A model generated the notes under the pieces. That model saw only the letters and a list, made by a program, of their open reading frames with translations. It was not told where the DNA came from and did no database searches. Below are positions 35,706 to 45,055 of a DNA stretch of 64,000 bases, in pieces. The stretch is from Teredinibacter haidensis. Lineage in GTDB: Bacteria > Pseudomonadota > Gammaproteobacteria > Pseudomonadales > Cellvibrionaceae. The stretch's first letter is position 1. The number at the start of each line of letters is the position of its first letter. The stretch is taken from positions 310,001 to 374,000 of the forward strand of contig NZ_CP060084.1 in the NCBI RefSeq assembly GCF_014211975.1, written 5' to 3'. A program made the position numbers and the translations under genes.

Positions 35706-36698
35706 TTACCAGTTGGAAATGATTTGTTTAAGGTAAAGTCCATTTTCAGTTAAATCGCTATCTGTCCAGTTGCCGTCGGCTGACGCGCCGGGCTTAAGTA
35801 TGGACGCACCTTCTTCCTTATCGTGCATAGACCAAGTGCAGAAGCTGAGGTCGTGCTTTTTCATAAAGGTGAGCCATTGTTCAACACTTTCTTTGGCTAC
35901 TTTACCATCGCCATCGGCATTAACGGTACCCCATTCGGTAACCATTAATGCAACACCGTTGTTAAGCGCTATTTCAGCTTTTTTTCGTAGTTCTTCTTTG
36001 TGGGTACCTGCGTAAAAATGCAAGGTATAGACAATGTTGTTAATGCCTAAAATAGGGTTTTTAGAGGCTTCGTCTACATCCTGAGACCATGCTTGTGTGC
36101 CCACAACAATTAAATTGTCGGAATCTATTTTTCGAATAACGGGGATTACTGTTTCAGCATAGGGCTTGATGGTTTTCGCCCAGTCAGCAGCTTTTAAGGG
36201 TTCGTTATAAATTTCGTAAATAACGTTCGGTGTGTCGCCATAGGCTTGCGCGATACGGGTAAAAAATACAATGGCATCGTCTGTGTGAGTCTCGGCGTGG
36301 TGAGAGTGCCAGTCTACGATGACGTAAAGACCTTCTGCGATGGCCGCATCAATTAATGCTTTAGCTCGCTGGTAGTTGCCCTCTGGGTCTTCGCTGTAAC
36401 CACCAGGGCCTTCAGCACCAATCGCGGCGCGAACAACACTTGCTTTCCAATCCTGCTTTAAGTGGCGAACGACGTCGGCATTATAAAATTTTTCTGCGCC
36501 CCAGCCGGTATTGCTCCAGAAAAAGCTGGGGCCGGCAAGGGATACGGGTTTGCCGTGGCTGCCTACGATTTTATTTCCCATTACAGCCAGTTGTCCGTGC
36601 TGTTCGACCGGTGTTTTCGCCAGAGCGGTGAAAGGAAGCGCGACTAAAAAGAGAAAAATTGCAGAGATAGACAGGCGACCGCAGTTCTGTTTGTTCAT
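35706..36698 (-). CDS. GH5 endo-beta-glucanase (cellulase), catalytic domain only
   Basis: The 330-residue secreted enzyme has a Sec signal (about 8-27) and a single GH5 domain (subfamily 2-like). The acid/base is Glu166 in YEIYNEP, the nucleophile Glu255 in MVTEWGT, with the conserved Arg (SVVRAAIG, Arg90), His (DWHSHH) and Tyr/His (LHFYAG). It would cut internal beta-1,4 bonds of cellulose or mixed glucans in the periplasm or outside the cell. There is no carbohydrate-binding module or linker, unlike most secreted cellulases in this lineage, so it may work on soluble oligosaccharides. Confidence 0.94.
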   Translation of the reverse strand: MNKQNCGRLSISAIFLFLVALPFTALAKTPVEQHGQLAVMGNKIVGSHGKPVSLAGPSFFWSNTGWGAEKFYNADVVRHLKQDWKASVVRAAIGAEGPGGYSEDPEGNYQRAKALIDAAIAEGLYVIVDWHSHHAETHTDDAIVFFTRIAQAYGDTPNVIYEIYNEPLKAADWAKTIKPYAETVIPVIRKIDSDNLIVVGTQAWSQDVDEASKNPILGINNIVYTLHFYAGTHKEELRKKAEIALNNGVALMVTEWGTVNADGDGKVAKESVEQWLTFMKKHDLSFCTWSMHDKEEGASILKPGASADGNWTDSDLTENGLYLKQIISNW

Positions 36699-36758
36699 GT
36701 GAGTGATTCCTCGTTCGAATTTGGCGCGTAGCTTATCTTCAGCTCGGTTAATGTCCCG

Positions 36759-37598
36759 TCAAGGCCAGAGCTGCGATGGTATCTTGCCCTGCTGCAGGAG
36801 GGAAGCAATATCCATACTGACCGCAACGCCCGCATGAACAAAAAAACCGCCCCAAATGGACCGAGATCGCAGGGCCAATATCCCTAGAAACAAGCCGAAC
36901 AGTATCGCGCCGCTAGCTTCCAGCCAAAGCTTTGGGAGGTGAATCATCAAATAGGGTACGCACATCACCCATATGGCGTTGGCGCCTATTGCGGGCCGTA
37001 GTGATTGAATGATAAACCCGCGGAAAAAGAATTCAAGGCAAATAAACTGGGTGAGGTATAGCGCTTCCCAGGCAATAAAATCGAACCAACTTCTTCCCGC
37101 TTGTTTATAAAATGGGTAATGCTGAACAAAATCTGTGCGGAAGCTCACCAGCAACACAAACAGCAGAATGGGACTGAGCAAGAGTAAATAGCCCTTCCAG
37201 TGCTTTGCTGTTTCGTTAAAGCGCCAACCCATTTGGGTAAAGCTGGTTTTTAGTTTATAACGAATAATCAAGAAGGGAATGGCGATATAGCCGATAAGGT
37301 GCCAGAAGGTCCACCAGCTGTAGGAGGCCAGTTGCATATAGTCGCTACGCTGGAGTTGGCTTGACCAGTAGTTGCGAGGTTTGTCCTGCCATTCCGCAAG
37401 CAGGTATAAAAATGCTTGAAAGGAGGAAAAAAATTTCAGGTAGTGGATCGTTAGCAGGCTGATGCAGACGCAGGCTAAGGTCCAGAAAACACGTCTTAGC
37501 GTATCGTGCCGGTTAAGGGTGTAGGAGGGTTTTTGTTGATCGATCTCGTCGAGAGCAATAAATATATTGCGCGGATCCAAAGCAAACCGTTTTTTCAT
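36759..37598 (-). CDS. CPBP (Abi/Rce1-like) membrane protein with altered motif
   Basis: The 279-residue protein has about seven to eight membrane segments and the CPBP/Rce1 C-terminal domain. The usual motif EExxxR appears as LEFFFR near residue 188, so the first Glu is replaced by Leu while the second, thought catalytic, is kept. FxxxH appears as YLMIH, and a later HAGVA is present. It may be a divergent intramembrane protease or an inactive relative. Its start overlaps the stop of the upstream TSUP permease by one base (TAATG), so the two are translationally coupled. Confidence 0.68.
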   Translation of the reverse strand: MKKRFALDPRNIFIALDEIDQQKPSYTLNRHDTLRRVFWTLACVCISLLTIHYLKFFSSFQAFLYLLAEWQDKPRNYWSSQLQRSDYMQLASYSWWTFWHLIGYIAIPFLIIRYKLKTSFTQMGWRFNETAKHWKGYLLLLSPILLFVLLVSFRTDFVQHYPFYKQAGRSWFDFIAWEALYLTQFICLEFFFRGFIIQSLRPAIGANAIWVMCVPYLMIHLPKLWLEASGAILFGLFLGILALRSRSIWGGFFVHAGVAVSMDIASLLQQGKIPSQLWP

Positions 37599-38362
37599 TA
37601 TTGTGTGCTCGCAATAAGAGAGAGGCCGACCATTATAGTGACAGCTTCAAAAACCCGCTTGATCAGCGGGTTGCCATATTTAACCGCAATATGGGCGCCG
37701 CCGTACCCCCCCAGCAGAGATCCTAGCAATAGCATGGGCAGCCATTCCCATCTGACGGGTGTTAATAGGGCCAGTGTCAATGCGCCGGTGCCATTCCAGA
37801 ATAAGCCGACAAGAATCATGGTGTAGGCGGTGGCTCGCTTATAGTCGTAGCCAAACCAGGCGATTAACCACATTGTTACAAAAAGGCCTGTGCCAGAAGT
37901 AAGTGAACCATTAAAAAACCCCAGTACAAATAAACCAAGGCCGCCGGCAAGATAACCTTTAAGGTTGCGATGACGGGGCAGGTAGTTTTGGCCGAGTTGT
38001 TTCTTAAAGAAAGAATATGTACCCAGGCCAATTGTAAGAATACCCAGAGCGATTTTTGCCATATTTTCGGGGATACTTAAAATAATGTTGGCTCCGATAA
38101 TAACACCGGGAATACCGGCTCCCAGCATTAACAGTGCAAATGGCAGCCGTGTATTGTGCTCGCGGGCGTGCTTAAGAGTAGCTCCTGCGCCAAGCGCTAC
38201 GGTGGCGATTTTATGTGTGGCCAGGGCCATAGAAAAAGGCAGCCCCAGAAAAATGAGTGCGGGTAGCTGTAATAGGCCTGCACCGCCGCCCGCCATCGCG
38301 GAAACCATATTGGAAATAAGGGCAACAACAAGGAGTAAAGCGTGTTCGGCAATATCAATCAT
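37598..38362 (-). CDS. TSUP-family (TauE/SafE) sulfite/organosulfonate exporter-like permease
   Basis: This 254-residue protein has eight predicted membrane segments and the TauE/SafE marks: an N-terminal GGGAGLLQLPALIFLGLPFSMALATHKIA motif (in two parts about 25-55) and the second-half counterpart GFFNGSLTSGTGLFVTMWLI. Members export sulfite, sulfoacetate and similar anions. It overlaps the upstream glycosyltransferase gene by 8 bases and is fused in translation to the CPBP-like gene downstream, giving a three-gene operon whose common purpose is unclear. Confidence 0.88.
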   Translation of the reverse strand: MIDIAEHALLLVVALISNMVSAMAGGGAGLLQLPALIFLGLPFSMALATHKIATVALGAGATLKHAREHNTRLPFALLMLGAGIPGVIIGANIILSIPENMAKIALGILTIGLGTYSFFKKQLGQNYLPRHRNLKGYLAGGLGLFVLGFFNGSLTSGTGLFVTMWLIAWFGYDYKRATAYTMILVGLFWNGTGALTLALLTPVRWEWLPMLLLGSLLGGYGGAHIAVKYGNPLIKRVFEAVTIMVGLSLIASTQ

Positions 38363-39593
38363 TAATTTGGCTACTTAATTGGTTAATCGCTTTATGTAAC
38401 GGTTGAGGCGGGAAACCATTTTGTTGGAGGTGGTGGATGAATTTCAGCGTTAAGAAAGCATCGAACCATTGATGGAATTGGGTGCGAAAAGCGTGTAATG
38501 ATTTGCAGTGGGATCTTGCGTGGGTCAAGAATTTCTCTGAGCCTAATACTGTAACGGTCTTGCGAATATTTTCCGGTAACGCTTCCAGCGGGGCGGCCCC
38601 TGTCTGAAGCGCCTGCCATAGCGTATCGATTGACTGCAGCCAACGTCTAAGCTCTACAAAAATACCGGCGTTATAGTAGTGGTAGTCTTCGGACGGTTTT
38701 TCCAACTGCAGAATTTTTTCTACTGCTGGTCCCGTTCCAAAAGGGACCCGTTGGGATTGTCGGGCAGAAATCTCAACGCAAATAGTTTTGGCAAAAACAA
38801 CATCCCCGAGTTTTGCAAGCTTGTTCAATAAGTAAAAATCTTCACCGCCTGCACGCTTGGGAAAACCGCGTGACTGAACATAGTGGTGAATAGAAACTGC
38901 CAGCGTGCTGCCCAGGGTATAGAACGCATAGGGGGATTCGGCAAAGCTCAAACCCTTGCGAAAATATTTTAGAGACCGTTCGTAGAGCAGGGTGGCTTGT
39001 AAGCATGTGTCCGAAGCGTGGGGGTTTTGCTGATCACTTTTATGGTGGAAGTCGAACACCAGGGCGCTGGCCGTATGTGTGAAATAGTGTTTAGCCGCTA
39101 GAAAATAATCGTCGGGTAAATGCGCGTCGGCATCGGAGGAAAAAATCCAACTGCTATTTAAACGTTGTTTTCGATATAGCTCGCAGGCGAGATCGCAACC
39201 AATTTTTCTCGCAAGGCCCACTCCTTGCTTTGTGGGGATGGGTTGAGAGCTAAAACGATCAACTAACAGAAGGTGACAGTTGTGGCTGGAGCCGAAATAG
39301 AGGTTTGCTTTTTGCCAGTGATTTGTCGCGAAGATCGCTCGTGCTTTTCTTGCCAGTTCGTTATTGCTTGTGTTGTCGGTTTGGGTCTCTGGGCGATTAA
39401 TTACCAGGATTAATAATATATTGTGCTGGCTTTGATCAAAGGCTGAAATAAAGCGTTGCAGCCATTCTGTACTTTCATCTCGGGCGGGGATAACAATACA
39501 GTATTCGAAGGCTTTCTCGGGAAAGGTGTCGAGATGTGTCACTTCAGTTTCACTGTATTGCTGTAAGTATTTCCCCAGGTTACTTGTGGCCAT
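38355..39593 (-). CDS. Family 2-type glycosyltransferase
   Basis: The ~412-residue protein has a GT-A fold: CIVIPARDESTEWLQRFI near residue 30 (nucleotide binding), VINRPETQ, and a metal-binding DADAHLP motif (SDADA near 158) preceded by SWIF. The KRAGGEDFYLLNKLAKLG segment is the acceptor/ED-type motif used by GT2 enzymes. The N-terminal ATG at 39593 is preferred over an upstream TTG. The C-terminal ~130 residues are helical and unrecognised. There is no membrane segment, so it acts at the cytoplasmic face. The sugar and acceptor cannot be inferred. Confidence 0.78.
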   Translation of the reverse strand: MATSNLGKYLQQYSETEVTHLDTFPEKAFEYCIVIPARDESTEWLQRFISAFDQSQHNILLILVINRPETQTDNTSNNELARKARAIFATNHWQKANLYFGSSHNCHLLLVDRFSSQPIPTKQGVGLARKIGCDLACELYRKQRLNSSWIFSSDADAHLPDDYFLAAKHYFTHTASALVFDFHHKSDQQNPHASDTCLQATLLYERSLKYFRKGLSFAESPYAFYTLGSTLAVSIHHYVQSRGFPKRAGGEDFYLLNKLAKLGDVVFAKTICVEISARQSQRVPFGTGPAVEKILQLEKPSEDYHYYNAGIFVELRRWLQSIDTLWQALQTGAAPLEALPENIRKTVTVLGSEKFLTHARSHCKSLHAFRTQFHQWFDAFLTLKFIHHLQQNGFPPQPLHKAINQLSSQIND

Positions 39594-39705
39594 GTGACGG
39601 TACAATATTCAGTTTCGATTAAAAAAAGAGCAAAGGAAAAATATGAGTTGTGGCTAGGGTTACACTTGGGCGCGATGAGCTACTGTTCCTCTGCGCGCTA
39701 GGCGG

Positions 39706-39711
39706 TATAAT
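39706..39711 (+). promoter_or_regulatory. Candidate -10 box upstream of fabV
   Basis: A perfect TATAAT lies 78 bases before the fabV ATG. The region 16-18 bases upstream (CTGTTCC) is only a weak -35, so regulation by an activator is possible. Confidence 0.4.
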
Positions 39712-39789
39712 GCGCGGCTACAAAGGCGCCAGTATACCTTATTAAGGGACGGCTGCTCGCTCTAAGAACAATAGCCTCAGGACATTCGC

Positions 39790-40980
39790 ATGATTATCAA
39801 ACCAAAAGTTCGTGGATTTATCTGTATCAACGCTCATCCCAAGGGGTGTGCTGCCAGTGTGCAGGCGCAGATCGCTCACATTAAAGCGCAACCGGCTATC
39901 GAAAGCGGCCCTAAAAATGTATTGGTTATTGGCGCATCGACCGGCTATGGGTTGGCTTCTCGTATTGCAGCGGCTTTTGGCTGCGGGGCTAATACTTTGG
40001 GCCTGTTTTTCGAAAAGCCCCCAACGGAGCGTAAAACCGGAACGGCAGGGTACTACAATACGGCGGCTTTCCATGCGGCAGCAGAAGAAGCTGGTGTTTG
40101 GGCTAAGAGCTTGAATGGCGACGCCTTCTCTCACGACGCCAAGCAGAAAGCGATAGACGTGATTAAAGCAGATATGGGGAAAATTGACTTGGTGGTGTAC
40201 AGTCTGGCGTCCCCTCGCAGACAGGATCCCGATACCGGGGAGGTCTATTCTTCCGTGCTCAAGCCTGTAGGTAAAGCTTACACTTCCAAAGGTTTGAACA
40301 CCGACACCCTGAAAATTTCCGAAACCTCTATTGAGGCTGCCAGCGAGGACGAGATAGCCAGTACCGTTAAGGTTATGGGTGGGGCTGATTGGGAATTGTG
40401 GATGGCGGCGCTGAATGAAGCCAACGTGTTGGCCGAAGGCTGTAAGACGGTTGCCTATACCTATCTGGGGGAAAAGCTAACCTGGCCAATTTATGGTCAC
40501 GCGACTATTGGTCGAGCGAAAGAGGATTTGGATCGCGCCGCAACGGCGATTACCAGCTCTCTCGCGCCCCTGGGCGGCAGCGCCAATGTCGCCGTACTAA
40601 AAGCGGTTGTTACCCAAGCCAGCTCGGCGATCCCCATTATGCCGCTATACCTCTCCATTCTGTTTAAAGTTATGAAAGACGGTGGCACGCACGAGGGCTG
40701 TATCGAGCAGCTTTATCGTTTGTTTGCCGAGTGTCTTTATACTGATAGCCCGCGCGTTGACGAAGTAAACCGCCTGCGTGTCGACGAGCTGGAATTGTCT
40801 CCAGAGGTTCAAAGCAAAGTAGAAGAAATCTGGCCTGCGGTAACGGAGAGCAACTTGTTCGATCTCACCGACTTTAAAGGCTATCAGTCTGAGTTCCTAC
40901 AGCTGTTCGGTTTTAATATCGAGGGTGTGGATTATGAAGAAGACGTTAGCCCATTGGTAGAGTTATCACTGGTCGATTAA
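39790..40980 (+). CDS. fabV: Enoyl-ACP reductase FabV
   Basis: The 396-residue NADH-dependent enoyl-acyl-carrier-protein reductase catalyses the last step of each fatty-acid elongation round. It begins MIIKPKVRGFICINAHPKGC, typical of FabV/TER, has a Rossmann segment VLVIGASTGYGLASRIAAAFG (about 44-64) and the active-site YGHATIGRAK (Tyr-x8-Lys, about 236-245), which separates FabV from FabI (Tyr-x6-Lys). FabV enzymes are naturally insensitive to triclosan. The gene is monocistronic or leads into the aldo/keto reductase gene 44 bases downstream. Confidence 0.97.
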   Translation: MIIKPKVRGFICINAHPKGCAASVQAQIAHIKAQPAIESGPKNVLVIGASTGYGLASRIAAAFGCGANTLGLFFEKPPTERKTGTAGYYNTAAFHAAAEEAGVWAKSLNGDAFSHDAKQKAIDVIKADMGKIDLVVYSLASPRRQDPDTGEVYSSVLKPVGKAYTSKGLNTDTLKISETSIEAASEDEIASTVKVMGGADWELWMAALNEANVLAEGCKTVAYTYLGEKLTWPIYGHATIGRAKEDLDRAATAITSSLAPLGGSANVAVLKAVVTQASSAIPIMPLYLSILFKVMKDGGTHEGCIEQLYRLFAECLYTDSPRVDEVNRLRVDELELSPEVQSKVEEIWPAVTESNLFDLTDFKGYQSEFLQLFGFNIEGVDYEEDVSPLVELSLVD

Positions 40981-41024
40981 TGGTATAGGTTGGGGAGTCG
41001 TCCCCATCATTGGAGGTATCGATA

Positions 41025-42068
41025 ATGAAATTTCGCAAATTGGGCAGTACGGATCTCGATGTTAGCTTGATCTGTTTGGGCAGCATGACCTGGGGAGAGC
41101 AAAACACTCAGGAAGACGGCTTTGCTCAAATGGATATGGCCGTCGATAGGGGCATAAATTTTTTCGATGTGGCAGAAATGTACTCCGTACCGCCGCGCCC
41201 GGAAACCTACGGTCGCTCGGAAGAGGTCATGGGCAGCTGGTTGGCCAGTCGCGGACAGCGCGAGCATCTGGTGATCGCTTCTAAGGTAACAGGGCGTAGC
41301 GAGCGAAATGGTGGAGTGGGTCATATTCGAAACGGTGCCCGCCTGTCTCGCGAGCATATTTTCCAGGCGGTGGAGGGATCGCTCAAGCGTTTGCAGACTG
41401 ACTACCTCGACCTTTATCAGGTTCACTGGCCCGAGCGGCAAACTAATTTTTTCGGCAAGCTGGGTTACAGCCACGGTGGTGACGATGGTATAGCTATAGA
41501 AGAGACCTTGTCGGCGATGCATGAGCTGGTGGAGCAGGGCAAGGTTCGCCATATTGGTGTTTCCAACGAGACACCCTGGGGATTGTTTGAATATCTGCGT
41601 TTGGCCGAGCAAAAAGGCTGGTCGAAAATTGTCAGTATTCAAAACCCCTACAATCTGTTGAATCGCACCTTTGAAGTGGGATGCTCTGAGTTTTCCATGC
41701 GTGAACAGGTGAACCTATTAGCCTATTCTCCACTGGCCTTTGGCGTGCTCTCGGGAAAATATCTGCATGGCCAGCAGCCGCAGGGTGCTCGTCTCACTTT
41801 GTATGATCGCTTCACCCGATACGGAAAAGTGAATGTGGAAGAGGCAATTGAGGCATATGTGAACCTAGCGAAGGCGCACGGACTCGATCCGGCTCAGATG
41901 GCGTTGGCCTATGTGAATAGTCGTGATTTTGTAGCCGGGAATATTATCGGTGCAACCAGCCTCGAGCAGCTGAAGAGCAATATAGAAAGTGTGGATTTGG
42001 AGCTGGGTGAAGAGGTTCTTGCCGGAATTGAGGCGATTCACGAGCGTTACCCCAATCCATCCCCCTAA
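41025..42068 (+). CDS. Aldo/keto reductase, Tas-like
   Basis: The 347-residue NADPH-dependent TIM-barrel oxidoreductase resembles E. coli Tas. The catalytic tetrad is visible: Asp and Tyr in FFDVAEMYS, Lys in VIASKVTG, His in YQVHWPER. The start at 41025 follows GGAGG by 8 bases. The end signature NIIGATSLEQLKSNIESVDL binds the nucleotide phosphate. Physiological substrate is not known for this branch. Confidence 0.93.
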   Translation: MKFRKLGSTDLDVSLICLGSMTWGEQNTQEDGFAQMDMAVDRGINFFDVAEMYSVPPRPETYGRSEEVMGSWLASRGQREHLVIASKVTGRSERNGGVGHIRNGARLSREHIFQAVEGSLKRLQTDYLDLYQVHWPERQTNFFGKLGYSHGGDDGIAIEETLSAMHELVEQGKVRHIGVSNETPWGLFEYLRLAEQKGWSKIVSIQNPYNLLNRTFEVGCSEFSMREQVNLLAYSPLAFGVLSGKYLHGQQPQGARLTLYDRFTRYGKVNVEEAIEAYVNLAKAHGLDPAQMALAYVNSRDFVAGNIIGATSLEQLKSNIESVDLELGEEVLAGIEAIHERYPNPSP

Positions 42069-42083
42069 TTTGCCAAGATTAGC

Positions 42084-42130
42084 GGCGTTAATGGTTGAGT
42101 GTAATCGCTTGCGCCAGTACCATTGACGCC
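42084..42130 (+). promoter_or_regulatory. Long hairpin in the dapA upstream region
   Basis: GGCGTTAATGGT and ACCATTGACGCC form a 12-bp stem (one G-U pair) around a 23-base loop, ending 37 bases before the dapA ATG. No T run follows, so it is not a terminator for the aldo/keto reductase gene. It may be a leader structure or operator. Confidence 0.4.
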
Positions 42131-42167
42131 CTCGTAATTATCACCCTTCAATTTGTGGAGAAATCTT

Positions 42168-43046
42168 ATGTTTAGAGGCAGCATGGTCGCACTTGTGACC
42201 CCGATGAAAGCGGATAACTCGCTCGATTGGGATGCCCTGCATAAGCTTGTGGAGTGGCATATAGAGCAGGGAACTCACGGTATTGTGGCCGTGGGTACGA
42301 CTGGCGAGAGCGCCACTCTAAATATGCAAGAGCACGCCGAAGTGATTCGCAAGGTCGCAGATCAGGTCAATGGCCGAATTCCGGTAATAGCGGGAACTGG
42401 CGCGAATTCTACTTCTGAAGCTTTGGAGTTGACCTTGGCGGCCAAGGAAGCGAACGCTGACGCCTGTCTGCTGGTAACGCCTTACTACAACAAACCCTCC
42501 CAGGAAGGTTTGTATCTACACCATAAATTGATTGCCGAAAGTGTCGCCATCCCCCAATTACTGTACAACGTACCGGGCCGCACCGCTGTGGATATGCTGC
42601 CCGAAACTGTTGCCCGGTTGGCCGCGGTCGACAATATTATTGGTATAAAGGAAGCCACTGGTAGCTTGGATAGGTTGCAGCAGTTGCAGGCCGTAGTGCC
42701 CGACGATTTTCTCTTCTTTTCCGGTGATGATGGTACTGCTCTAGATTTTATGCGTTTGGGTGGTTGTGGAGAAATTTCGGTAACGGCGAATGTTGTTCCG
42801 CACTTAACCGCAAAAATGTGTGAACTGCTGCTGGAAGATAAGGTCGAAGAGGCTCGCAAAATTGACGAGCGTATGCGGCCACTGCATAGCGCGCTATTTT
42901 TGGAAGCTAACCCCATCCCTGTTAAGTGGGCAATGGCACGTATGGGAATGATGAGTGAGGCGATTCGCTTGCCGCTTACGCCACTCGCAGAATCGTATCG
43001 CTCAACGCTGGAATCTGCCATGTTGGCAGCTGACGTTTCACTGTAG
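42168..43046 (+). CDS. dapA: 4-hydroxy-tetrahydrodipicolinate synthase
   Basis: The 292-residue TIM-barrel aldolase condenses pyruvate and aspartate semialdehyde in lysine and peptidoglycan precursor synthesis. The Schiff-base Lys lies in IIGIKEATG (about 161), with GTTGESATL (pyruvate site) and the Tyr of LLVTPYYNKPSQEG. I start at ATG 42168, which yields the family MFRGSMVALVTPM. The gene is followed by bamC at 26 bases, the dapA-bamC order also found in E. coli. Lysine feedback is expected from the family. Confidence 0.97.
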   Translation: MFRGSMVALVTPMKADNSLDWDALHKLVEWHIEQGTHGIVAVGTTGESATLNMQEHAEVIRKVADQVNGRIPVIAGTGANSTSEALELTLAAKEANADACLLVTPYYNKPSQEGLYLHHKLIAESVAIPQLLYNVPGRTAVDMLPETVARLAAVDNIIGIKEATGSLDRLQQLQAVVPDDFLFFSGDDGTALDFMRLGGCGEISVTANVVPHLTAKMCELLLEDKVEEARKIDERMRPLHSALFLEANPIPVKWAMARMGMMSEAIRLPLTPLAESYRSTLESAMLAADVSL

Positions 43047-43072
43047 AAAGAGTTATATAAGTAAATAATAAT

Positions 43073-44275
43073 ATGATGTTTAACCAACGTTTTATCGCTT
43101 CAACACTGTTTCGCTCGGGCTTAATACTGTCGCTTGTATGGCTTTGTGGTTGCAGCACTTTTTTTGGGAAGCACGGGGTTTTTCGTGGCCGCGGAAATGA
43201 TTACCTCGCCGCCGCTCCCATCAAAGGGCTAGCGCTGCCTGAGGGTATTCAAAGTGTTCTCTCGGAACCTATGTACCCAGTTCCCGATGTGAATGCTGTC
43301 GATGAGTTCGGTGATCCGGTGAATATTGCCGAGTACAAAGTGCCACGTCCGCTTCCTTTGGGAGATAAGGGCGAGATTGGCGTTAAAATCCAGAAGCTGG
43401 GTGACGAGCGTTGGATTTACCTGAACGCTTCAACTGCCCAGGTCTGGCCCCGCACCCAGTATTTCTTGTCACAGTTCGATCTCGATATCGCTCGCAGCAA
43501 TGCTACGGCAGGTATTATTGAAACTAACTGGATGAAATTCACTAACGATGAGGTGAATGCTGTACGTTTCCAAATCCATCTATCCAAGGGTATTCATCCA
43601 GAGACGTCAGAAATACATGTCCTTCATATGCAGCGCTCGCGTGAAGAGGCTGCGAATAACCCAAATCAACCTTGGCCTAAAACTTCAGATGATACCGAGC
43701 GTGAATCCTGGTTACTGGGTGAACTCGCGAAGACTTTGGCTGAATCGGTTGATAATTCGTCGGCCTCTCTGTTAGGGCAGAATGTGGGTGGAGATCTCAA
43801 AGCGGGCTTTACCCGGGATCATAACGAGCCAACACTTTCAATCCGCCTGCCAAACAGTCGCGCCTGGGCGACCATTTCCCACTCGGCTAAAAAAGAGGGT
43901 TTTAAAACCTGGGAAGCTGATTCGGACTTGGGTCTCCTTTACGTTGGCTATGCCCCCTATGATGAAGATGGGGAAGGTTTCTTCAGTAAGCTTGCTTTCT
44001 GGAGTAAGAAAAAAGGGCTACCAGACACCGCTCCCCACAAAATGGCAGAACTGCTAGCGAATTTAGATAACAGTACCGATGTGATGCAGCGATTTAATGG
44101 TGTAACCGGCGCAGCTTTTAGTGGTCTGAAACTCGCTCAGGCTCAGGGTTACTTACTGGTTGTTTCGCCCAATGGCGCTGAAATACTAGTGAATATCCGC
44201 GATTTTTACGGTAACCGTCTTCCTGATGGCAAAGCCAAAGATTTTCTTCGTTTGCTACGAAAAAACCTGATTTAA
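43073..44275 (+). CDS. bamC: Outer-membrane assembly lipoprotein BamC
   Basis: This 400-residue lipoprotein has lipobox LCGC (Cys27) and the BamC/NlpB layout: an unstructured conserved N-terminal stretch with GLALPEGIQSVLSEPMYPVP (about 57-76) that binds BamD, then two helix-grip domains. It works with BamABDE in beta-barrel insertion. The position directly after dapA supports the call. It is longer than E. coli BamC (344), mainly by insertions in the linker between the grip domains. Confidence 0.9.
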   Translation: MMFNQRFIASTLFRSGLILSLVWLCGCSTFFGKHGVFRGRGNDYLAAAPIKGLALPEGIQSVLSEPMYPVPDVNAVDEFGDPVNIAEYKVPRPLPLGDKGEIGVKIQKLGDERWIYLNASTAQVWPRTQYFLSQFDLDIARSNATAGIIETNWMKFTNDEVNAVRFQIHLSKGIHPETSEIHVLHMQRSREEAANNPNQPWPKTSDDTERESWLLGELAKTLAESVDNSSASLLGQNVGGDLKAGFTRDHNEPTLSIRLPNSRAWATISHSAKKEGFKTWEADSDLGLLYVGYAPYDEDGEGFFSKLAFWSKKKGLPDTAPHKMAELLANLDNSTDVMQRFNGVTGAAFSGLKLAQAQGYLLVVSPNGAEILVNIRDFYGNRLPDGKAKDFLRLLRKNLI

Positions 44276-44287
44276 ATTGGGGTCCTA

Positions 44288-45055
44288 TTGAGCCTGCAAT
44301 TTGCGTCCCTTGGCAGCGGCAGCAAGGGCAATGCGACCGTTATCCGCAGTGATAAAACGACACTATTGCTCGATTGTGGCTTTGCGTTGCGAGAGCTTGG
44401 CTCCCGCCTCGCCAACTTAGGTTTAAGCCCTTCAGAGCTGGATGCCGTCTTGGTCACCCATGAACACTCTGACCACTGTAAAGGCATAGGTGCGCTCGCT
44501 CGTAAACACCGTACACCTGTATATATGACCCTAGGGACCCACCTGGGGCGGGATTATGGTGAGCTACCCAATCTACAACTTATTCAGGGCTATAAGCCGT
44601 TTACCCTGGGTGATATTGACATTACTCCCATTGCGGTGCCGCACGACGCCAGGGAGCCTGCACAGTTTTTTTTTACACACCAGCGTTTGAAGTTCGGCGT
44701 TCTTACCGACTTGGGCTGTATCACGCCACACGTGCTGCAGGCCTACAGTCATTGCGATGGTTTAATTCTTGAGGCTAATCACGACCCTCAAATGCTTGCT
44801 GTTGGCCCTTATCCTCCGTCGTTAAAACGTCGTGTTGGTGGTGATTGGGGACACTTGAGTAATGCTCAGGCCTACAGCTTTTTGGAATTGGCGCTACTGC
44901 CAAAGTTGCAGCAGCTGGTGATTGGTCATATCAGTGAAAAAAACAACAGTTTGGCTGTTGTGCAGGAGGTTTTTACACAAAGTCTTTCAGGTCCGAAAAT
45001 CACTTTTGCCAGCCAGCAGCAGACGATGGGTTGGTTTGTGTTAACAACTGGTTAA
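44288..45055 (+). CDS. Metallo-beta-lactamase-fold hydrolase (YycJ/WalJ-like)
   Basis: The 255-residue MBL-fold protein has the metal motif VTHEHSDHCKG (HxHxDH, about 59-69), a later His region (AVPHDA) and the Asp of GVLTDLGCI, with a C-terminal His (IGHISEKNNS). It belongs to the YycJ group, proposed to be a 5'-to-3' DNA exonuclease in Gram-positives; the gammaproteobacterial role is open. The start is TTG, 12 bases after bamC, and gives the conserved LQFASLGSGSKGNATVI beginning. Confidence 0.85.
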   Translation: MSLQFASLGSGSKGNATVIRSDKTTLLLDCGFALRELGSRLANLGLSPSELDAVLVTHEHSDHCKGIGALARKHRTPVYMTLGTHLGRDYGELPNLQLIQGYKPFTLGDIDITPIAVPHDAREPAQFFFTHQRLKFGVLTDLGCITPHVLQAYSHCDGLILEANHDPQMLAVGPYPPSLKRRVGGDWGHLSNAQAYSFLELALLPKLQQLVIGHISEKNNSLAVVQEVFTQSLSGPKITFASQQQTMGWFVLTTG

